Shown here: positions 8,371-16,756 of the stretch, one piece after another
Numbering within the stretch: the stretch's first letter is position 1
Layout of the letters: each line of letters opens with the position of its first letter
NCBI RefSeq assembly: GCF_022378355.1
Contig: NZ_JAKMAJ010000012.1
Location: forward strand, 1 to 64,000
Source: Brenneria bubanii
GTDB taxonomy: Bacteria > Pseudomonadota > Gammaproteobacteria > Enterobacterales > Enterobacteriaceae
DNA length: 64,000 nucleotides
Direction: 5' to 3'
Notes under the pieces: generated by a model
Seen by the model: only the letters and a program-made list of their open reading frames with translations
The model's database searches: none
Told to the model about the DNA's origin: nothing
Program-made: the position numbers and the translations under genes

Positions 8371-9417
8371 CTAATCGCCCAGATGTTCAACTACGCCCGG
8401 CGATAATTGACTGTTTTTCTCCTCAGGAGATCCCTCTGACGGCAAGGAACCATCAATTTCTAAAGATTGTACCGATAATGATGTTGGTTCCCCCAAATGC
8501 TTACGCCGATTTTGTTCCTTTGGATCGAGTTCCAGTAACCAACGGTCATAGTTAAGTGAGGGATGTGGCAGTGCTTCTACGAGAGCACCGATCAACTCGT
8601 CACGGAACATATCCAGTGAATACATTTCAGGAGCGTCAAAATGACGGCAAACGGCAGCAAATACTTCATTAAAAGAGCGCGTTGTGGAAACATCATTAGC
8701 AAAGAGTTTCCAGGTTTTTTCAGCGTCACTACGCAGGGAAAGTAACTGCCTGATTTGCGGCGCCCCCAGCCCTGACTCAAGTAGTGCCGGCATGGATGGA
8801 TACAGATACTTCACTGTATCTTCCATTCGGCTGATCCCCGAGAAATGTACCGGATAACCTTCCGCAGCAAGTAATGAAGAAAGCTCCCGGAGAGTGACGC
8901 ATTTACCCAATTGCTCTTCATAAATAGAGCGAGCCTTTCTGATACCCAGCGCTTTTTCAATGAAACTCAGGTCGCCACGCACGTCATTTTCGGCCAGATG
9001 TCCAATGACACAGGACAAACGGCCCGGCCACGGTTTGAACAAACAAGGAAAACGGTAGAAACGCTCTTCCCCCGTTTCCTGCCACAGTTCGCACAGGATT
9101 TGGTAGCGTGTGTTGCCACCATCACTGAAGATATAAACCTGCGAACCGGCTTCCGGATCCCGGGTAACTTTCGGCACAGTGTCCAATCCTCTGGCCTGAA
9201 TAGAAGCTTTGATTTCCTCATATTTAGGGTTACGGGAAGTCCGGGGATTGTCCGGGTTAGGTGCCAATTCATCCAAAGTCAGCACCATCGGCAGTTCACT
9301 AACAGGAAGCGGCGTGACTGAGGTTGTTTCAGGTTGCGTACCCAACGCAGTTTTACCCGGTTGCAATAATGCGCTGCTAAGATCGAATACCTTGTTTTTT
9401 GAACGCGCCATGCTCAT
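8371..9417 (-). CDS. parB: PFGI-1-class ICE partition protein ParB
   Basis: A 348-aa ParB/Srx-type protein. The ParB N-terminal domain has LAPNPDNPRTS and IFSDGGNTRYQIL, the latter corresponding to the nucleotide-binding box, followed by a central HTH region (TLRELSSLLAAEGYPVHFSG) that would bind the partition site. The C-terminal tail is acidic. Its ATG overlaps the dnaB stop at 9414-9417 (a second in-frame ATG is at 9411). With ParA it should stabilise the excised circular ICE or its inheritance. Class assignment follows gene order parA-x-dnaB-parB. Confidence 0.85.
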   Translation of the reverse strand: MSMARSKNKVFDLSSALLQPGKTALGTQPETTSVTPLPVSELPMVLTLDELAPNPDNPRTSRNPKYEEIKASIQARGLDTVPKVTRDPEAGSQVYIFSDGGNTRYQILCELWQETGEERFYRFPCLFKPWPGRLSCVIGHLAENDVRGDLSFIEKALGIRKARSIYEEQLGKCVTLRELSSLLAAEGYPVHFSGISRMEDTVKYLYPSMPALLESGLGAPQIRQLLSLRSDAEKTWKLFANDVSTTRSFNEVFAAVCRHFDAPEMYSLDMFRDELIGALVEALPHPSLNYDRWLLELDPKEQNRRKHLGEPTSLSVQSLEIDGSLPSEGSPEEKNSQLSPGVVEHLGD

Positions 9418-10778
9418 GCCCTCCCTGCGCCAGCATATTGCCCGTCAGGGAGATCGCTGAAAGCGGTATATTGCCCTTCAAACTTAACGCGGATGGTGCC
9501 AGTAGCCCCCTGGCGCTGTTTACCAATGATGATTTCGGCAATACCCACATCCTGCGTATCGGCGTCATACACCTCGTCGCGGTAAACAAAAGCAATGACG
9601 TCAGCATCCTGCTCCAGCGCGCCAGAATCACGAAGGTCGCCGTTAAACGGGCGTTTATCCGCTCGGCTCTCCAATTGACGATTCAGTTGAGACAACGCTA
9701 CCACCGGGCAGTCCAGCTCTTTGGCCAGCGCTTTGAGACTCCGTGAGATCTCAGAGATTTCCTGCGTACGGTTTTCCTGACCTGGGCAACGTATCAGTTG
9801 CAGATAGTCCACCATGATGAGGCCCGGCCGGCCATAAAGGCGGGTATAGCGTCGTGCGCGTGAACGCAGCAAGGCCGGTGTCTGGTAGCTTTCATCATCA
9901 ATGATTAAGCGATCTTCCCAGGGCGTCATTTCCGCGACAGCCTGGCTGATCCGTGCCCAGTCTTCATCATCCAGTTGACCACTGCGCAGCCGTGCTAACG
10001 CTACCCGTCCCAGCATCGAAACAAGCCGTTGCAGCAACTGTGCTCGCGGCATCTCAAGGCTAAAACAAAATGCCGGCTTACTGGCGTCCCGAAGGGCGCC
10101 GACGCAGAATGAGAGCCCCAGAGAGGTTTTCCCCATGGAAGGGCGTGCAGCGAGTAAAATGAGGTCGCCGCCCTGCAAGCCACAGGTAATCGCATCCAGT
10201 CTGGCGAAACCGGTCGGCGTTCCGGTAATGCCATTACCACCGTTAACCATTTCCAAATGACTGGCCAGCGATTCAAGACCGGCAATCAGACTCACGTTTT
10301 GCTGTGTTTGTGTCTGTTCTGACAGTTGGAACAATTGCTGTTCCGCCCGTTCGGTCAGTACGGCCGCATCGGCACGGGGAACGACTGCTTCGGCGCTTAA
10401 TTCACGCCCTAACTGGAGAAGTCCACGCAGCCTGCTGCGCTCAGCAACAATATTGGCATAGGCGACAATGTTGGCCGCACTCGGCGTGTTTTTCGCCATT
10501 TCAGCCAGATAGGCAAATCCACCAACCGATTCAAGAGCTGTGTTTTGCTCCAACGAATCGGATAAAGTAATCAGATCGATTGGCTGCTGGCTGGCCATAA
10601 GTTGCCCCATCGCCTGAAAAATCCGGCGGTGTGCCGGCAGATAAAAATCGGTATCCCGGATCAGCGGCAGCACATCATCCCAGCGATCGTTATCCAGCAT
10701 CAACCCGCCGATCACAGCTTGCTCGGCATCAGCGGAATAAGGTACGTTTACGGTTTGTTCTGACACGGTTCTGCTCAT
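9414..10778 (-). CDS. dnaB: ICE-encoded replicative DNA helicase (DnaB family)
   Basis: A 454-aa DnaB-family helicase close to the normal 470-aa length. The N-terminal domain begins VPYSADAEQAVIGGLMLD; the RecA-like core has the Walker A variant ARPSMGKTS, a Walker B strand GLIMVDYLQLI, and downstream ALSQLNRQLESR and RDSGALEQDADVI, all typical. It would unwind the excised ICE for replication. ATGA overlaps on both sides (parB, and the small gene upstream) place it in one translationally coupled operon. It is a mobile-element paralogue rather than the chromosomal dnaB, judged by context. Confidence 0.9.
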   Translation of the reverse strand: MSRTVSEQTVNVPYSADAEQAVIGGLMLDNDRWDDVLPLIRDTDFYLPAHRRIFQAMGQLMASQQPIDLITLSDSLEQNTALESVGGFAYLAEMAKNTPSAANIVAYANIVAERSRLRGLLQLGRELSAEAVVPRADAAVLTERAEQQLFQLSEQTQTQQNVSLIAGLESLASHLEMVNGGNGITGTPTGFARLDAITCGLQGGDLILLAARPSMGKTSLGLSFCVGALRDASKPAFCFSLEMPRAQLLQRLVSMLGRVALARLRSGQLDDEDWARISQAVAEMTPWEDRLIIDDESYQTPALLRSRARRYTRLYGRPGLIMVDYLQLIRCPGQENRTQEISEISRSLKALAKELDCPVVALSQLNRQLESRADKRPFNGDLRDSGALEQDADVIAFVYRDEVYDADTQDVGIAEIIIGKQRQGATGTIRVKFEGQYTAFSDLPDGQYAGAGRA

Positions 10779-11155
10779 GCCAGCACCTCCCGCAACGCAC
10801 TTTCCAGCACTTCACGCAGGCGTGGTGATGCGACCAGAATCAGAGGCTTCGTATCATAAATTGCCCTCCTTCCCCCCCAGCCACTCTCAAGCAACGGCAT
10901 ACCTGGAGGTACTTGCGTCCCCAGGGCCATATCGCGTAATTCTTTCTCATCACAGAGATTATGAAATTCGATGCGCGCCGGCTTATCATCCCACTGACTC
11001 ACTTTGCTAATTTTCCACTCCTCGGACAGCCGCTCGTAAATCCGCTCTTTCGCTGTTTCCCTATCCGGCGCATCGACGAAAACATAAACTTCTTCCTGGA
11101 ATTTACAGGTGTTAATTGAATAAGCGACAGCCCGCCAAATTAGATTCCGAGTCAT
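10775..11155 (-). CDS. Hypothetical protein between ParA and DnaB
   Basis: A 126-aa protein with an N-terminal strand-rich segment (NTCKFQEEVYVFVDAPDRETAKERI) and a C-terminal helix (SPRLREVLESALREVLA). It overlaps parA and dnaB by 4 nt each, so it is clearly part of the operon. A gene of this size occupies the same slot in SPI-7-type ICEs. I know no function for it. Confidence 0.7.
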   Translation of the reverse strand: MTRNLIWRAVAYSINTCKFQEEVYVFVDAPDRETAKERIYERLSEEWKISKVSQWDDKPARIEFHNLCDEKELRDMALGTQVPPGMPLLESGWGGRRAIYDTKPLILVASPRLREVLESALREVLA

Positions 11156-12072
11156 ACGCGAACCTCCCTGGAGAGAACGTCGTCAAATTGTTCTTTCCAC
11201 TGCGGAAACAACTCGCAGGCCAAACTATGCATAGTGACGGCGGCAGCCTGAGTGGATGTACGAGTCGTCGTTCTTTCAAGACGGTGAACCGGCTGACCAC
11301 AGGCATGGCCCATTTTGTAGATTTCTAATTTGGGAATAAGTGTATCGAGGAGAGATACGTTGAATTGATCTGCACGAGTGTATAGGCCGTTGGCGATAAT
11401 GTTGTTCAGGCTTTCCAGCGTTTGCTGGTCAAGGTTCGTGAACTCCATGCAGTTTGTCAGAATACGAATGTGTGGCAACGAAATACCGTAGCAAGTCAAC
11501 GGTAATAGCCCTTCCATCAATCCCAACGTACCACGCAGGAACTCACGAGTGTCCGGCAGTATAGGTTTAATCACTCCGACGGCAAATTCGGTGCTGGCCA
11601 GCAATATGAGCTCTAACATCACTGAAGCCGCACCTTTAGAATCGATGATAATGACGTCATAGCCCTGAAACAGAGGATGCTGCAGCACATTGCGCAGACG
11701 CATGCGACCATCAGGCGCGTGAAGCATGGCAGAAGACAGGCGGTCATGCGGATCGTTAGAAACAATAATGTCCAGATTTGGGATGACTGACCGTGAAACG
11801 ATATTCTCAGGCTGATTGAGATCGACTGACTTCATCAACAATTCGTACAGGCCGCTGGGTGCCTCGTATTCCAGGGCGAATATACTACTTGCTGTAGGTT
11901 GAGAGTGATCACCATCAATGAGGAGAGTCTTTTTGCCCGCATCCGCCAGAAAACCGGCGAGGTTGGCACTTTGTGTCGATTTTCCTTCGCCGCCTTTGGT
12001 TGAGACCATAGGGACGATTTGCGGCCGGGTACTGACGGAAGCTTCAGTGGCTTTAGTAACGATATTTTCCAT
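11152..12072 (-). CDS. parA: ICE partition ATPase ParA (Soj-like)
   Basis: A 306-aa ParA-family ATPase with the deviant Walker A motif STKGGEGKST near residue 25, the LLIDGDHSQPTAS loop and a Walker B-like VIIIDSKGA. Soj-like ParA proteins sit at the attachment-site end of PAPI-1/SPI-7/PFGI-1 elements and are needed for maintenance of the excised form. Here the start codon lies only 82 bp from the tRNA-Phe half site, so its promoter must be in 12073-12153. It leads the operon parA-x-dnaB-parB. Confidence 0.88.
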   Translation of the reverse strand: MENIVTKATEASVSTRPQIVPMVSTKGGEGKSTQSANLAGFLADAGKKTLLIDGDHSQPTASSIFALEYEAPSGLYELLMKSVDLNQPENIVSRSVIPNLDIIVSNDPHDRLSSAMLHAPDGRMRLRNVLQHPLFQGYDVIIIDSKGAASVMLELILLASTEFAVGVIKPILPDTREFLRGTLGLMEGLLPLTCYGISLPHIRILTNCMEFTNLDQQTLESLNNIIANGLYTRADQFNVSLLDTLIPKLEIYKMGHACGQPVHRLERTTTRTSTQAAAVTMHSLACELFPQWKEQFDDVLSREVRV

Positions 12073-12153
12073 GTGTACACTCGAATAAATTATTCGATGC
12101 GTACAGGGTCTACGGTACTCTACACACTGCGATATATTAACTTGCTTACAAAG

Positions 12154-12204
12154 AGAGGATTGAAAATCCTCGTGTCCTTGGTTCGATTCCGAGTCCGGGC
12201 ACCA
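12154..12204 (+). other. tRNA-Phe 3' half: ICE/island attachment site
   Basis: The 51 bp ending in GAGTCCGGGCACCA is the 3' part of tRNA-Phe: anticodon stem-loop with TTGAAAATCC (anticodon GAA), variable loop, T arm GGTTCGATTCC, 3' acceptor strand and CCA. The 5' half is absent, so this is an att repeat and not a functional tRNA. SPI-7-type ICEs integrate at pheU/pheV and duplicate a segment of this size. It separates the ICE (left) from the P4-type integrase island (right). The complete tRNA gene should lie left of the window. Confidence 0.88.
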
Positions 12205-12266
12205 TATTTTTGTTTTGGGACGTTCCTATACGTCCGGGAACATAGCAAAATCAGTAAGTTGATGAA

Positions 12267-12301
12267 AATCTGGAGTACCTCAAGGTACTACCAGATTTTT
12301 T
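12267..12301 (+). terminator. Rho-independent terminator after the tRNA half
   Basis: AATCTGG-A-GTACC, loop TCAA, GGTAC-TA-CCAGATT, followed by TTTT; a strong hairpin 60 bp after the CCA end and 66 bp before the integrase start. Confidence 0.7.
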
Positions 12302-12312
12302 GACATCCGTAG

Positions 12313-12336
12313 TTTTTGGGGGCTTAATTGGGGGCC
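12313..12336 (+). repeat. G-rich arm-type repeat at left end of integrase island
   Basis: TTTTTGGGGGC-TTAATT-GGGGGCC just upstream of the integrase. A near-copy in the same orientation occurs at 33192-33217, next to the right-hand tRNA tail. Paired GGGGGC boxes at both island ends would suit P4-type integrase arm binding. Confidence 0.5.
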
Positions 12337-12367
12337 TGTCGGTTCGATAAACTACGGAGCCCCCACC

Positions 12368-13627
12368 ATGCCTCTGACTGATACCGCCATCCGCAACGCC
12401 AAACCGCTCGATAAACCTTACAAACTCAGCGACGCGCAGGGTCTGTACCTGCTGATTAAACCTAACGGTTCCAAGCTCTGGCATCTTAAGTACCGCTTCG
12501 GCGGCAAGGAGAAGAAGCTAGCGTTTGGCGCTTACCCGACTGTCCCGCTGGCAAATGCCCGTAAACTGCGTGAAGAAGCCCGTGCGGTACTCAGCACGGG
12601 TGCCGATCCCGGTGTGAAGAAACAGCAGGATAAGCAGATGAGAAAAAACTGCAATACCTTTGAGGCCGTCTCACGTCAGTGGGTTGCCGCAAACATTCGC
12701 TGGAGTGAGGCACACGCCGCCAAAGTCCTGCGCTCACTGGAATTGCACGTTTTCCCGCTCATCGGCCATGCCCTTGTCACCGACCTGAAAACCGCCGATC
12801 TGCTAATCCCGCTGCGGGTGGCGGAGAAAAAGGGTTGTCTGGAAACAGCGGCACGGATACAGCAACGCACGACGGTCATCATGCGTTACGCCGTACAGGA
12901 AGGGCTGATTGCCAGCAATCCGGCCAATGACCTCTGCGGCGCTATCACCCCGCCGCAAAAAAACCATTACCCTGCCCTGCCGCTGGAAAAGTTGCCGGAA
13001 CTGCTGGAACGAATCGAAGGCTATTCCGGCAGACTGCTGACAAGATTGGCGGTACAGCTTAATTTGCTGATCTTTATCCGCTCCAGCGAATTACGTTTTG
13101 CCCGTTGGAAGGAGATCGATTTGGATAACGCCATGTGGACACTTCCCGCACAGCGTGAGCCTATCGCTGGCGTGCGTCACTCAGAGCGCGGCGCAAAGAT
13201 GAAAACGCCGCATCTGGTGCCGCTATCAAAACAGGCGGTAACGGCACTGAAACAGCTAAAACTGCTGTCCGGTAGCAGTGAGTTGCTGTTTCCCGGCGAC
13301 CACGACCCGCGCAAACCGATGAGCGAAAACACCATCAACAAGGCGCTGCGCACGATGGGCTATGACACGCAGGTGAACGTTTGCGGTCATGGTTTCCGCA
13401 CGATGGCCTGTAGCGCGTTGATTGAATCAGGCCGCTGGTCAAAAGATGCCGTGGAGCGGCAGATGAGCCATCAAGAGCGTAACCACGTTCGCGCCGCCTA
13501 TATCCACAAGGCGGAGCACCTCGACGAACGCACGCAGATGATGCAATGGTGGTCGGACTATCTCGACGCCTGCCGGCAGAAATTCATCCCGGCTTACCGT
13601 TTTGAGAAGTCGATTAAGGTTGCCTGA
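12368..13627 (+). CDS. P4-type tyrosine integrase of the tRNA-Phe island
   Basis: A 419-aa P4-family site-specific recombinase of normal length. It starts MPLTDTAIRNAKPLDKPYKL, the DUF4102 arm-binding domain, then the SAM-like domain (residues about 100-190) and the catalytic domain with Arg in IRSSELRFARW, the HGFRTMA box, His in QMSHQERN and the Tyr in AAYIHKAEHL. P4 integrases stand immediately beside the tRNA and point inward, as here. It should have inserted the 12205-33297 island into the tRNA-Phe end left by the ICE or shared by both. It looks intact. Confidence 0.93.
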   Translation: MPLTDTAIRNAKPLDKPYKLSDAQGLYLLIKPNGSKLWHLKYRFGGKEKKLAFGAYPTVPLANARKLREEARAVLSTGADPGVKKQQDKQMRKNCNTFEAVSRQWVAANIRWSEAHAAKVLRSLELHVFPLIGHALVTDLKTADLLIPLRVAEKKGCLETAARIQQRTTVIMRYAVQEGLIASNPANDLCGAITPPQKNHYPALPLEKLPELLERIEGYSGRLLTRLAVQLNLLIFIRSSELRFARWKEIDLDNAMWTLPAQREPIAGVRHSERGAKMKTPHLVPLSKQAVTALKQLKLLSGSSELLFPGDHDPRKPMSENTINKALRTMGYDTQVNVCGHGFRTMACSALIESGRWSKDAVERQMSHQERNHVRAAYIHKAEHLDERTQMMQWWSDYLDACRQKFIPAYRFEKSIKVA

Positions 13628-13707
13628 GTCAGACTGATGCACCAATGGAAATAGAATAAGCCGCTGCAAAATATTGCTTTGTAACGGCTTATATAATTTT
13701 TTAAAAA

Positions 13708-13896
13708 TTATTTTTTCTCTAACCCTTTAATTTTATGAATGATGTTTTTAACATCGCCATGTTTTGTATTTGAAGGAAGATTGTTTTTTAACAATGTTCT
13801 GTTTGCTGCTGTCTCGCGATAGCCATGCTTGCTTAAAAGATCATTTAATTCATAGTCTTGATCTTTGTTTACAAAGTCCCAGTCTGATTTAGACAT
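13708..13896 (-). CDS. Small hypothetical protein
   Basis: A 62-aa, A+T-rich gene opening MSKSDWDFVNKDQDYELNDL with a Lys-rich C-terminus. AAGGAG is 6 nt before the ATG at 13896. It points toward the integrase gene and ends 80 bp from its stop. There is no recognisable domain; the strong ribosome binding site is the main support. Confidence 0.55.
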   Translation of the reverse strand: MSKSDWDFVNKDQDYELNDLLSKHGYRETAANRTLLKNNLPSNTKHGDVKNIIHKIKGLEKK

Positions 13897-14054
13897 TCTT
13901 TCTCCTTTTAAAATATTAATAATGTCAGAGTAATCAATTAATGGGTCATTAACACAACAAATGACTCATACTGTATATAGATGAAGATCTGAATAATTCA
14001 AGTATTACAGAACGTTTCTTTCGACATGGCAGAAACCATACTAACGTACTGGGC

Positions 14055-14318
14055 GTGTTTTTATGGCTTTTCAATTCCTGTGCCATTCAGGAATTGAAAA
14101 GTGGCGTGAGGCGAGTAAATGCCATTTCGCAGAAATGGCTAATTTGCGTCGCCCGAACCCACCAGCGAGCGTTTCCCCCGAGGGAAACCGAGCAGGCTGG
14201 GGGGAGCCGAATAAATTTTGCCGCCCCAGCGAGCAAAAAGACGCGCCCACGCGTCGGTTTATTTGGGGGGCAAGCCCCGCACACCGTCGCCGCTAAGCCT
14301 CCGGCCACAAGCCGGTAG
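14055..14318 (+). CDS. Possible Icd/Ash-like small island protein, doubtful frame
   Basis: Two overlapping rightward frames (GTG at 14055, 87 aa; ATG at 14063, 77 aa) cover the same sequence, and a leftward 178-aa frame crosses both. The first contains RTHQRAFPP-(x)-SRINFAAPASKKTRPRVG, which resembles the Icd-like cell-division inhibitor/Ash small proteins annotated in P4-type islands. I cannot decide which frame is real. The DNA also forms a large hairpin just downstream (14323-14427), so an RNA-based function like the P4 immunity region is an alternative. Confidence 0.3.
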   Translation: MFLWLFNSCAIQELKSGVRRVNAISQKWLICVARTHQRAFPPRETEQAGGSRINFAAPASKKTRPRVGLFGGQAPHTVAAKPPATSR

Positions 14319-14322
14319 CGTG

Positions 14323-14427
14323 GCGCGACCAACCCATTTAAAGCAGCGTTTCCCGTTATTTCGTACCGAGCTTGCGAGAAAGAGAAATAACAGGCTAAAA
14401 CGCGCGTCTTAAAGGGGTTGGTCGCGC
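14323..14427. repeat. Nested inverted repeat (about 105 bp)
   Basis: Outer arms of 13 nt, GCGCGACCAACCC (14323-14335) and GGGTTGGTCGCGC (14415-14427), enclose inner arms GTTATTTC (14355-14362) and GAAATAAC (14384-14391). The transcript would fold into a long stem. P4-type islands have structured immunity RNAs in this neighbourhood of short genes. Confidence 0.5.
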
Positions 14428-14784
14428 GTAGCGTGCGACGGTGTGCCGCCGTTGACCTTGGGGGTTTTGGCGTGGCGTCCAGCCGCGACCTTACCCCCAT
14501 GTGCCATGCAGTAAGGGCGTTCAGCCCGAACGTAATGGAACACGCTGTTGCCCGCCATTCGGGCGTTTCAGGTGACAAACGACCACGGGTCGGCAGGTAC
14601 CTGAAAGCACGGATTACGGGCATGCCCGCAGGATGCGGGTAACCGGTTCAGGGGCGTCATCTGTGGGCGTCGCCTGTGAGCATGGGGTCTGACGCCCACA
14701 CGCAGCGCCCATGCCAGCATAGAAACAGCAGCACCCGGCGTTCCCTTTCCATGGCAAAAACCAGCGCCGGAATTTCATTTGGGT

Positions 14785-14842
14785 CGCCCCATGACATCGC
14801 CCCATATCACGGTGTGAATTAATGGGGCGATGTCATGGGGCG
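14785..14842. repeat. Perfect 21-bp palindrome
   Basis: Left arm 14785-14805, beginning CGCCCCATGACATC, is the exact reverse complement of 14822-14842, with a 16-nt A+T-rich spacer. No T-run follows, so it is not an obvious terminator. The stretch 14320-14976 contains no other gene I can support. Confidence 0.7.
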
Positions 14843-14929
14843 TACTTCTACAGAAGTATCCCCCTAACCTACTCCCATAAAAATAGAGGTTTGCGGAATG
14901 CGCCGGCTCTTTGCCGCCCGCTCCCGCAG

Positions 14930-14972
14930 CCTGCGAATTTTCCGGGTATCATATACCCGGAAAATTCGCAGG
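14930..14972. repeat. Perfect 20-bp palindrome with 3-nt loop
   Basis: CCTGCGAATTTTCCGGGTAT (14930-14949) and its exact complement at 14953-14972 are separated only by CAT. It lies directly against the IS5-type transposase remnant and may mark an insertion or recombination junction. Confidence 0.7.
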
Positions 14973-14976
14973 AAAA

Positions 14977-15140
14977 TTAACAGTACCTGAAACATCTGTC
15001 AGTTCAACGGCCAGATGCAGTTTCCTCCAGATGCGACTGCGCTCATTGCCATGTTTTCTGACTTTCCACTCACCTTCACCGAAAACTTTCAGGCCGGTGG
15101 AATCAATTACTAGATGGGCTATTTCACCCCGAATAGGGGC
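14977..15140 (-). pseudogene. IS5-family transposase fragment
   Basis: About 50 residues read HLVIDSTGLKVFGEGEWKV and then KHGNERSRIWRKLHLAVE, the central DDE-domain segment of IS5/IS903-type transposases including the first catalytic Asp in VIDSTG. Sequence on both sides is unrelated, no terminal inverted repeats are visible, and the remaining 250 or so residues are missing. It is an internal relic. Confidence 0.75.
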
Positions 15141-15157
15141 TTTAAAACAGACGGTAA

Positions 15158-16671
15158 CTGCACCAGATACCCCACCGGACAAACATCGAACTGCACCAAT
15201 GACGGGCTTTTCAGCCCTTCAGCCCTTTGGCCCTTTCCGGTTTGGCGCTGTTACCCTTAGCCTTCCTTTACCCTTTAGGCCTTTTCCCTTTCGCTGCACC
15301 AGATACAAGAATTATCCTTCGTTTCAACGCCCATAAACCTGCGCCACATAACGCCCACGCCCGTCGCCGTGGCCTAAATCCATCGCCGTCAGCGCCAGCG
15401 CCTCTTTTTTACTGAACCCCTGCGCCAGATAATGACGAATGGCATCCTGCGCCCAGGCGTAACGCAATGAATGCGGGGAATATGCGCCAGTCAAGCCGAT
15501 ACGCGACGCCTGACCATGCCAATATTTCATCGCGGATTTAAGATCAGGCTTGTCAATCAGCTTGCCATTGCGTTGTTCTGCCAAAGCCATCGCATTTCCC
15601 AGCGCTTTTCTGACTGCGCCAGCCTCCAGAACCACCGTCTCGCGGGGCCGTCCGCCTTTGGTGCCGAACACCACGGTCAGCCGGATTTCACCACGCTCCA
15701 GCGCCTGTTTCCATGTCCTAAGCGATTGCGCACACTGCACCGCTTCCTGAGAACGCAATCCCATCAACCTTGAAAGCTCCAACACCACAGCCATCCCCGC
15801 GTCTTTTGCACGAACGGTTTCCAGCACCTGCCGATAATGCTCTGCCGTGATAGCCTGCCGGGTGCCGTTGCGGGATGCGCCGGATAAGCCGAGAGATTTA
15901 TTGGACAGCCGTTCACTGGTGGCCAATCGATCACGCCCGGCCTGCTTCAGCAGACAGCGGAGCGTTGCCATTTCGTTTTGCTGGCTGCGTTTCGTTATGC
16001 CTTGTTCCAACCGTTCCCGAACGTAACTCTCAATATGCCGCGCTTTCAGTTGCTCCACCCGTCGGATCTGCACATTTTGCGCCACCACCAGACGGCCACA
16101 AAAGCGCTGCGCCAGCCTAATACGGTCGTGAACGGTTTTATGGCTGCCGCCCGCCTGCCGCGCCAGCGTTTTCATTTGCTGCTCCAGAAGACTCATTTTT
16201 ACATGTCCCCTTTTCATGATTGCCGCAAAATCCAAAACAGATACAACCTTCCCCGGCGCATAGGCCGATAGCCCCTAATTTTTTGTCGGGGCTGCGAACG
16301 ATACCTGAGCGCCGGGGCGGCAGCCGTTGAGGTGTTGCGGGGCTTCGGTGGTGCTCTCTGAGCAGCCGCCCGCTTGCGCGGGTTATCCCCCGGATCGTCC
16401 TGATCCCCCTCCGGTATCGGTTCAAGTTCTCCTGTGAGTGAACGTGGGTTGAATCACGGTGTCAGAATCCCACCGCGTGTTGGCGCAGTTGAATTGTCTG
16501 GTGCAGTCAAAAGGCGCTGGTGCGTCACTTTCCCGCTCTACGCGGTTAAAGTGACGCACTGGACTGGCGCAGTGATTAAAAATTGGAATTCTGGTGCAGG
16601 ATTGCGGTCACACGGCAGCAAAGCCGCTGTCTTTACAGGCCGCGGCCCGTCACGTTTATAGACTGGTGCAG
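15158..16671. repeat. Scattered CTGCACCAG / CTGGTGCAG boxes around a recombinase gene
   Basis: CTGCACCAG occurs at 15158-15166 and 15294-15302 (CTGCACCAA at 15191-15199) before the recombinase stop. The inverse CTGGTGCAG occurs at 16498-16506, 16591-16599 and 16663-16671, with variants at 16517-16525 and 16564-16572, beyond its start. They bracket the gene in opposite orientations. Between two of them lies GTGCGTCACTTT / AAAGTGACGCAC, a perfect 12-bp inverted repeat. Confidence 0.5.
15324..16196 (-). CDS. Integrase-domain (Integrase_1-type) tyrosine recombinase
   Basis: About 290 aa from the ATG at 16196 (MSLLEQQMKTLARQAGGSHK); an upstream ATG would give 303 aa, but AGGGGAC lies about 10 nt before 16196. 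The N-terminal half is a SAM-like DNA-binding domain (HDRIRLAQRFCGRL, HIESYVRERLEQG). The C-terminal half carries tyrosine recombinase hallmarks: Arg in LSRLMGLRSQEAVQ, the HSLRYAWAQ box, LGHGDGRGRYV and a final Tyr in VAQVYGR. I associate it with the Integrase_1 (PF12835) family found in enterobacterial islands. Its target is unknown; CTGCACCAG boxes flank the gene. A truncated copy of its 5' end lies at 38910-39035. Confidence 0.75.
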   Translation of the reverse strand: MSLLEQQMKTLARQAGGSHKTVHDRIRLAQRFCGRLVVAQNVQIRRVEQLKARHIESYVRERLEQGITKRSQQNEMATLRCLLKQAGRDRLATSERLSNKSLGLSGASRNGTRQAITAEHYRQVLETVRAKDAGMAVVLELSRLMGLRSQEAVQCAQSLRTWKQALERGEIRLTVVFGTKGGRPRETVVLEAGAVRKALGNAMALAEQRNGKLIDKPDLKSAMKYWHGQASRIGLTGAYSPHSLRYAWAQDAIRHYLAQGFSKKEALALTAMDLGHGDGRGRYVAQVYGR

Positions 16672-16756
16672 AGAGTGAAGGATGACCTTAACCATCGGTA
16701 GGATGGCCCGGCGGTTTGCAAAGGTAGCCGCCGGTAAGGGATTGACCATCCTGATT

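Noticed and set aside
7940-8374. Rightward frames opposite the ICE operon
   Set aside because: Antisense to coupled operon genes and without start signals.
12154-12204. Functional tRNA-Phe gene
   Set aside because: The 5' acceptor strand and D arm are absent; only the 3' half is present.
14087-14623. Leftward 178-codon frame
   Set aside because: Crosses a large inverted repeat and competing rightward frames, has no ribosome binding site and a composition unlike a folded protein.
16138-16425. Leftward 95-codon frame overlapping the recombinase start
   Set aside because: Arg/Pro-rich, overlaps the recombinase gene and a non-coding repeat region, no family resemblance.
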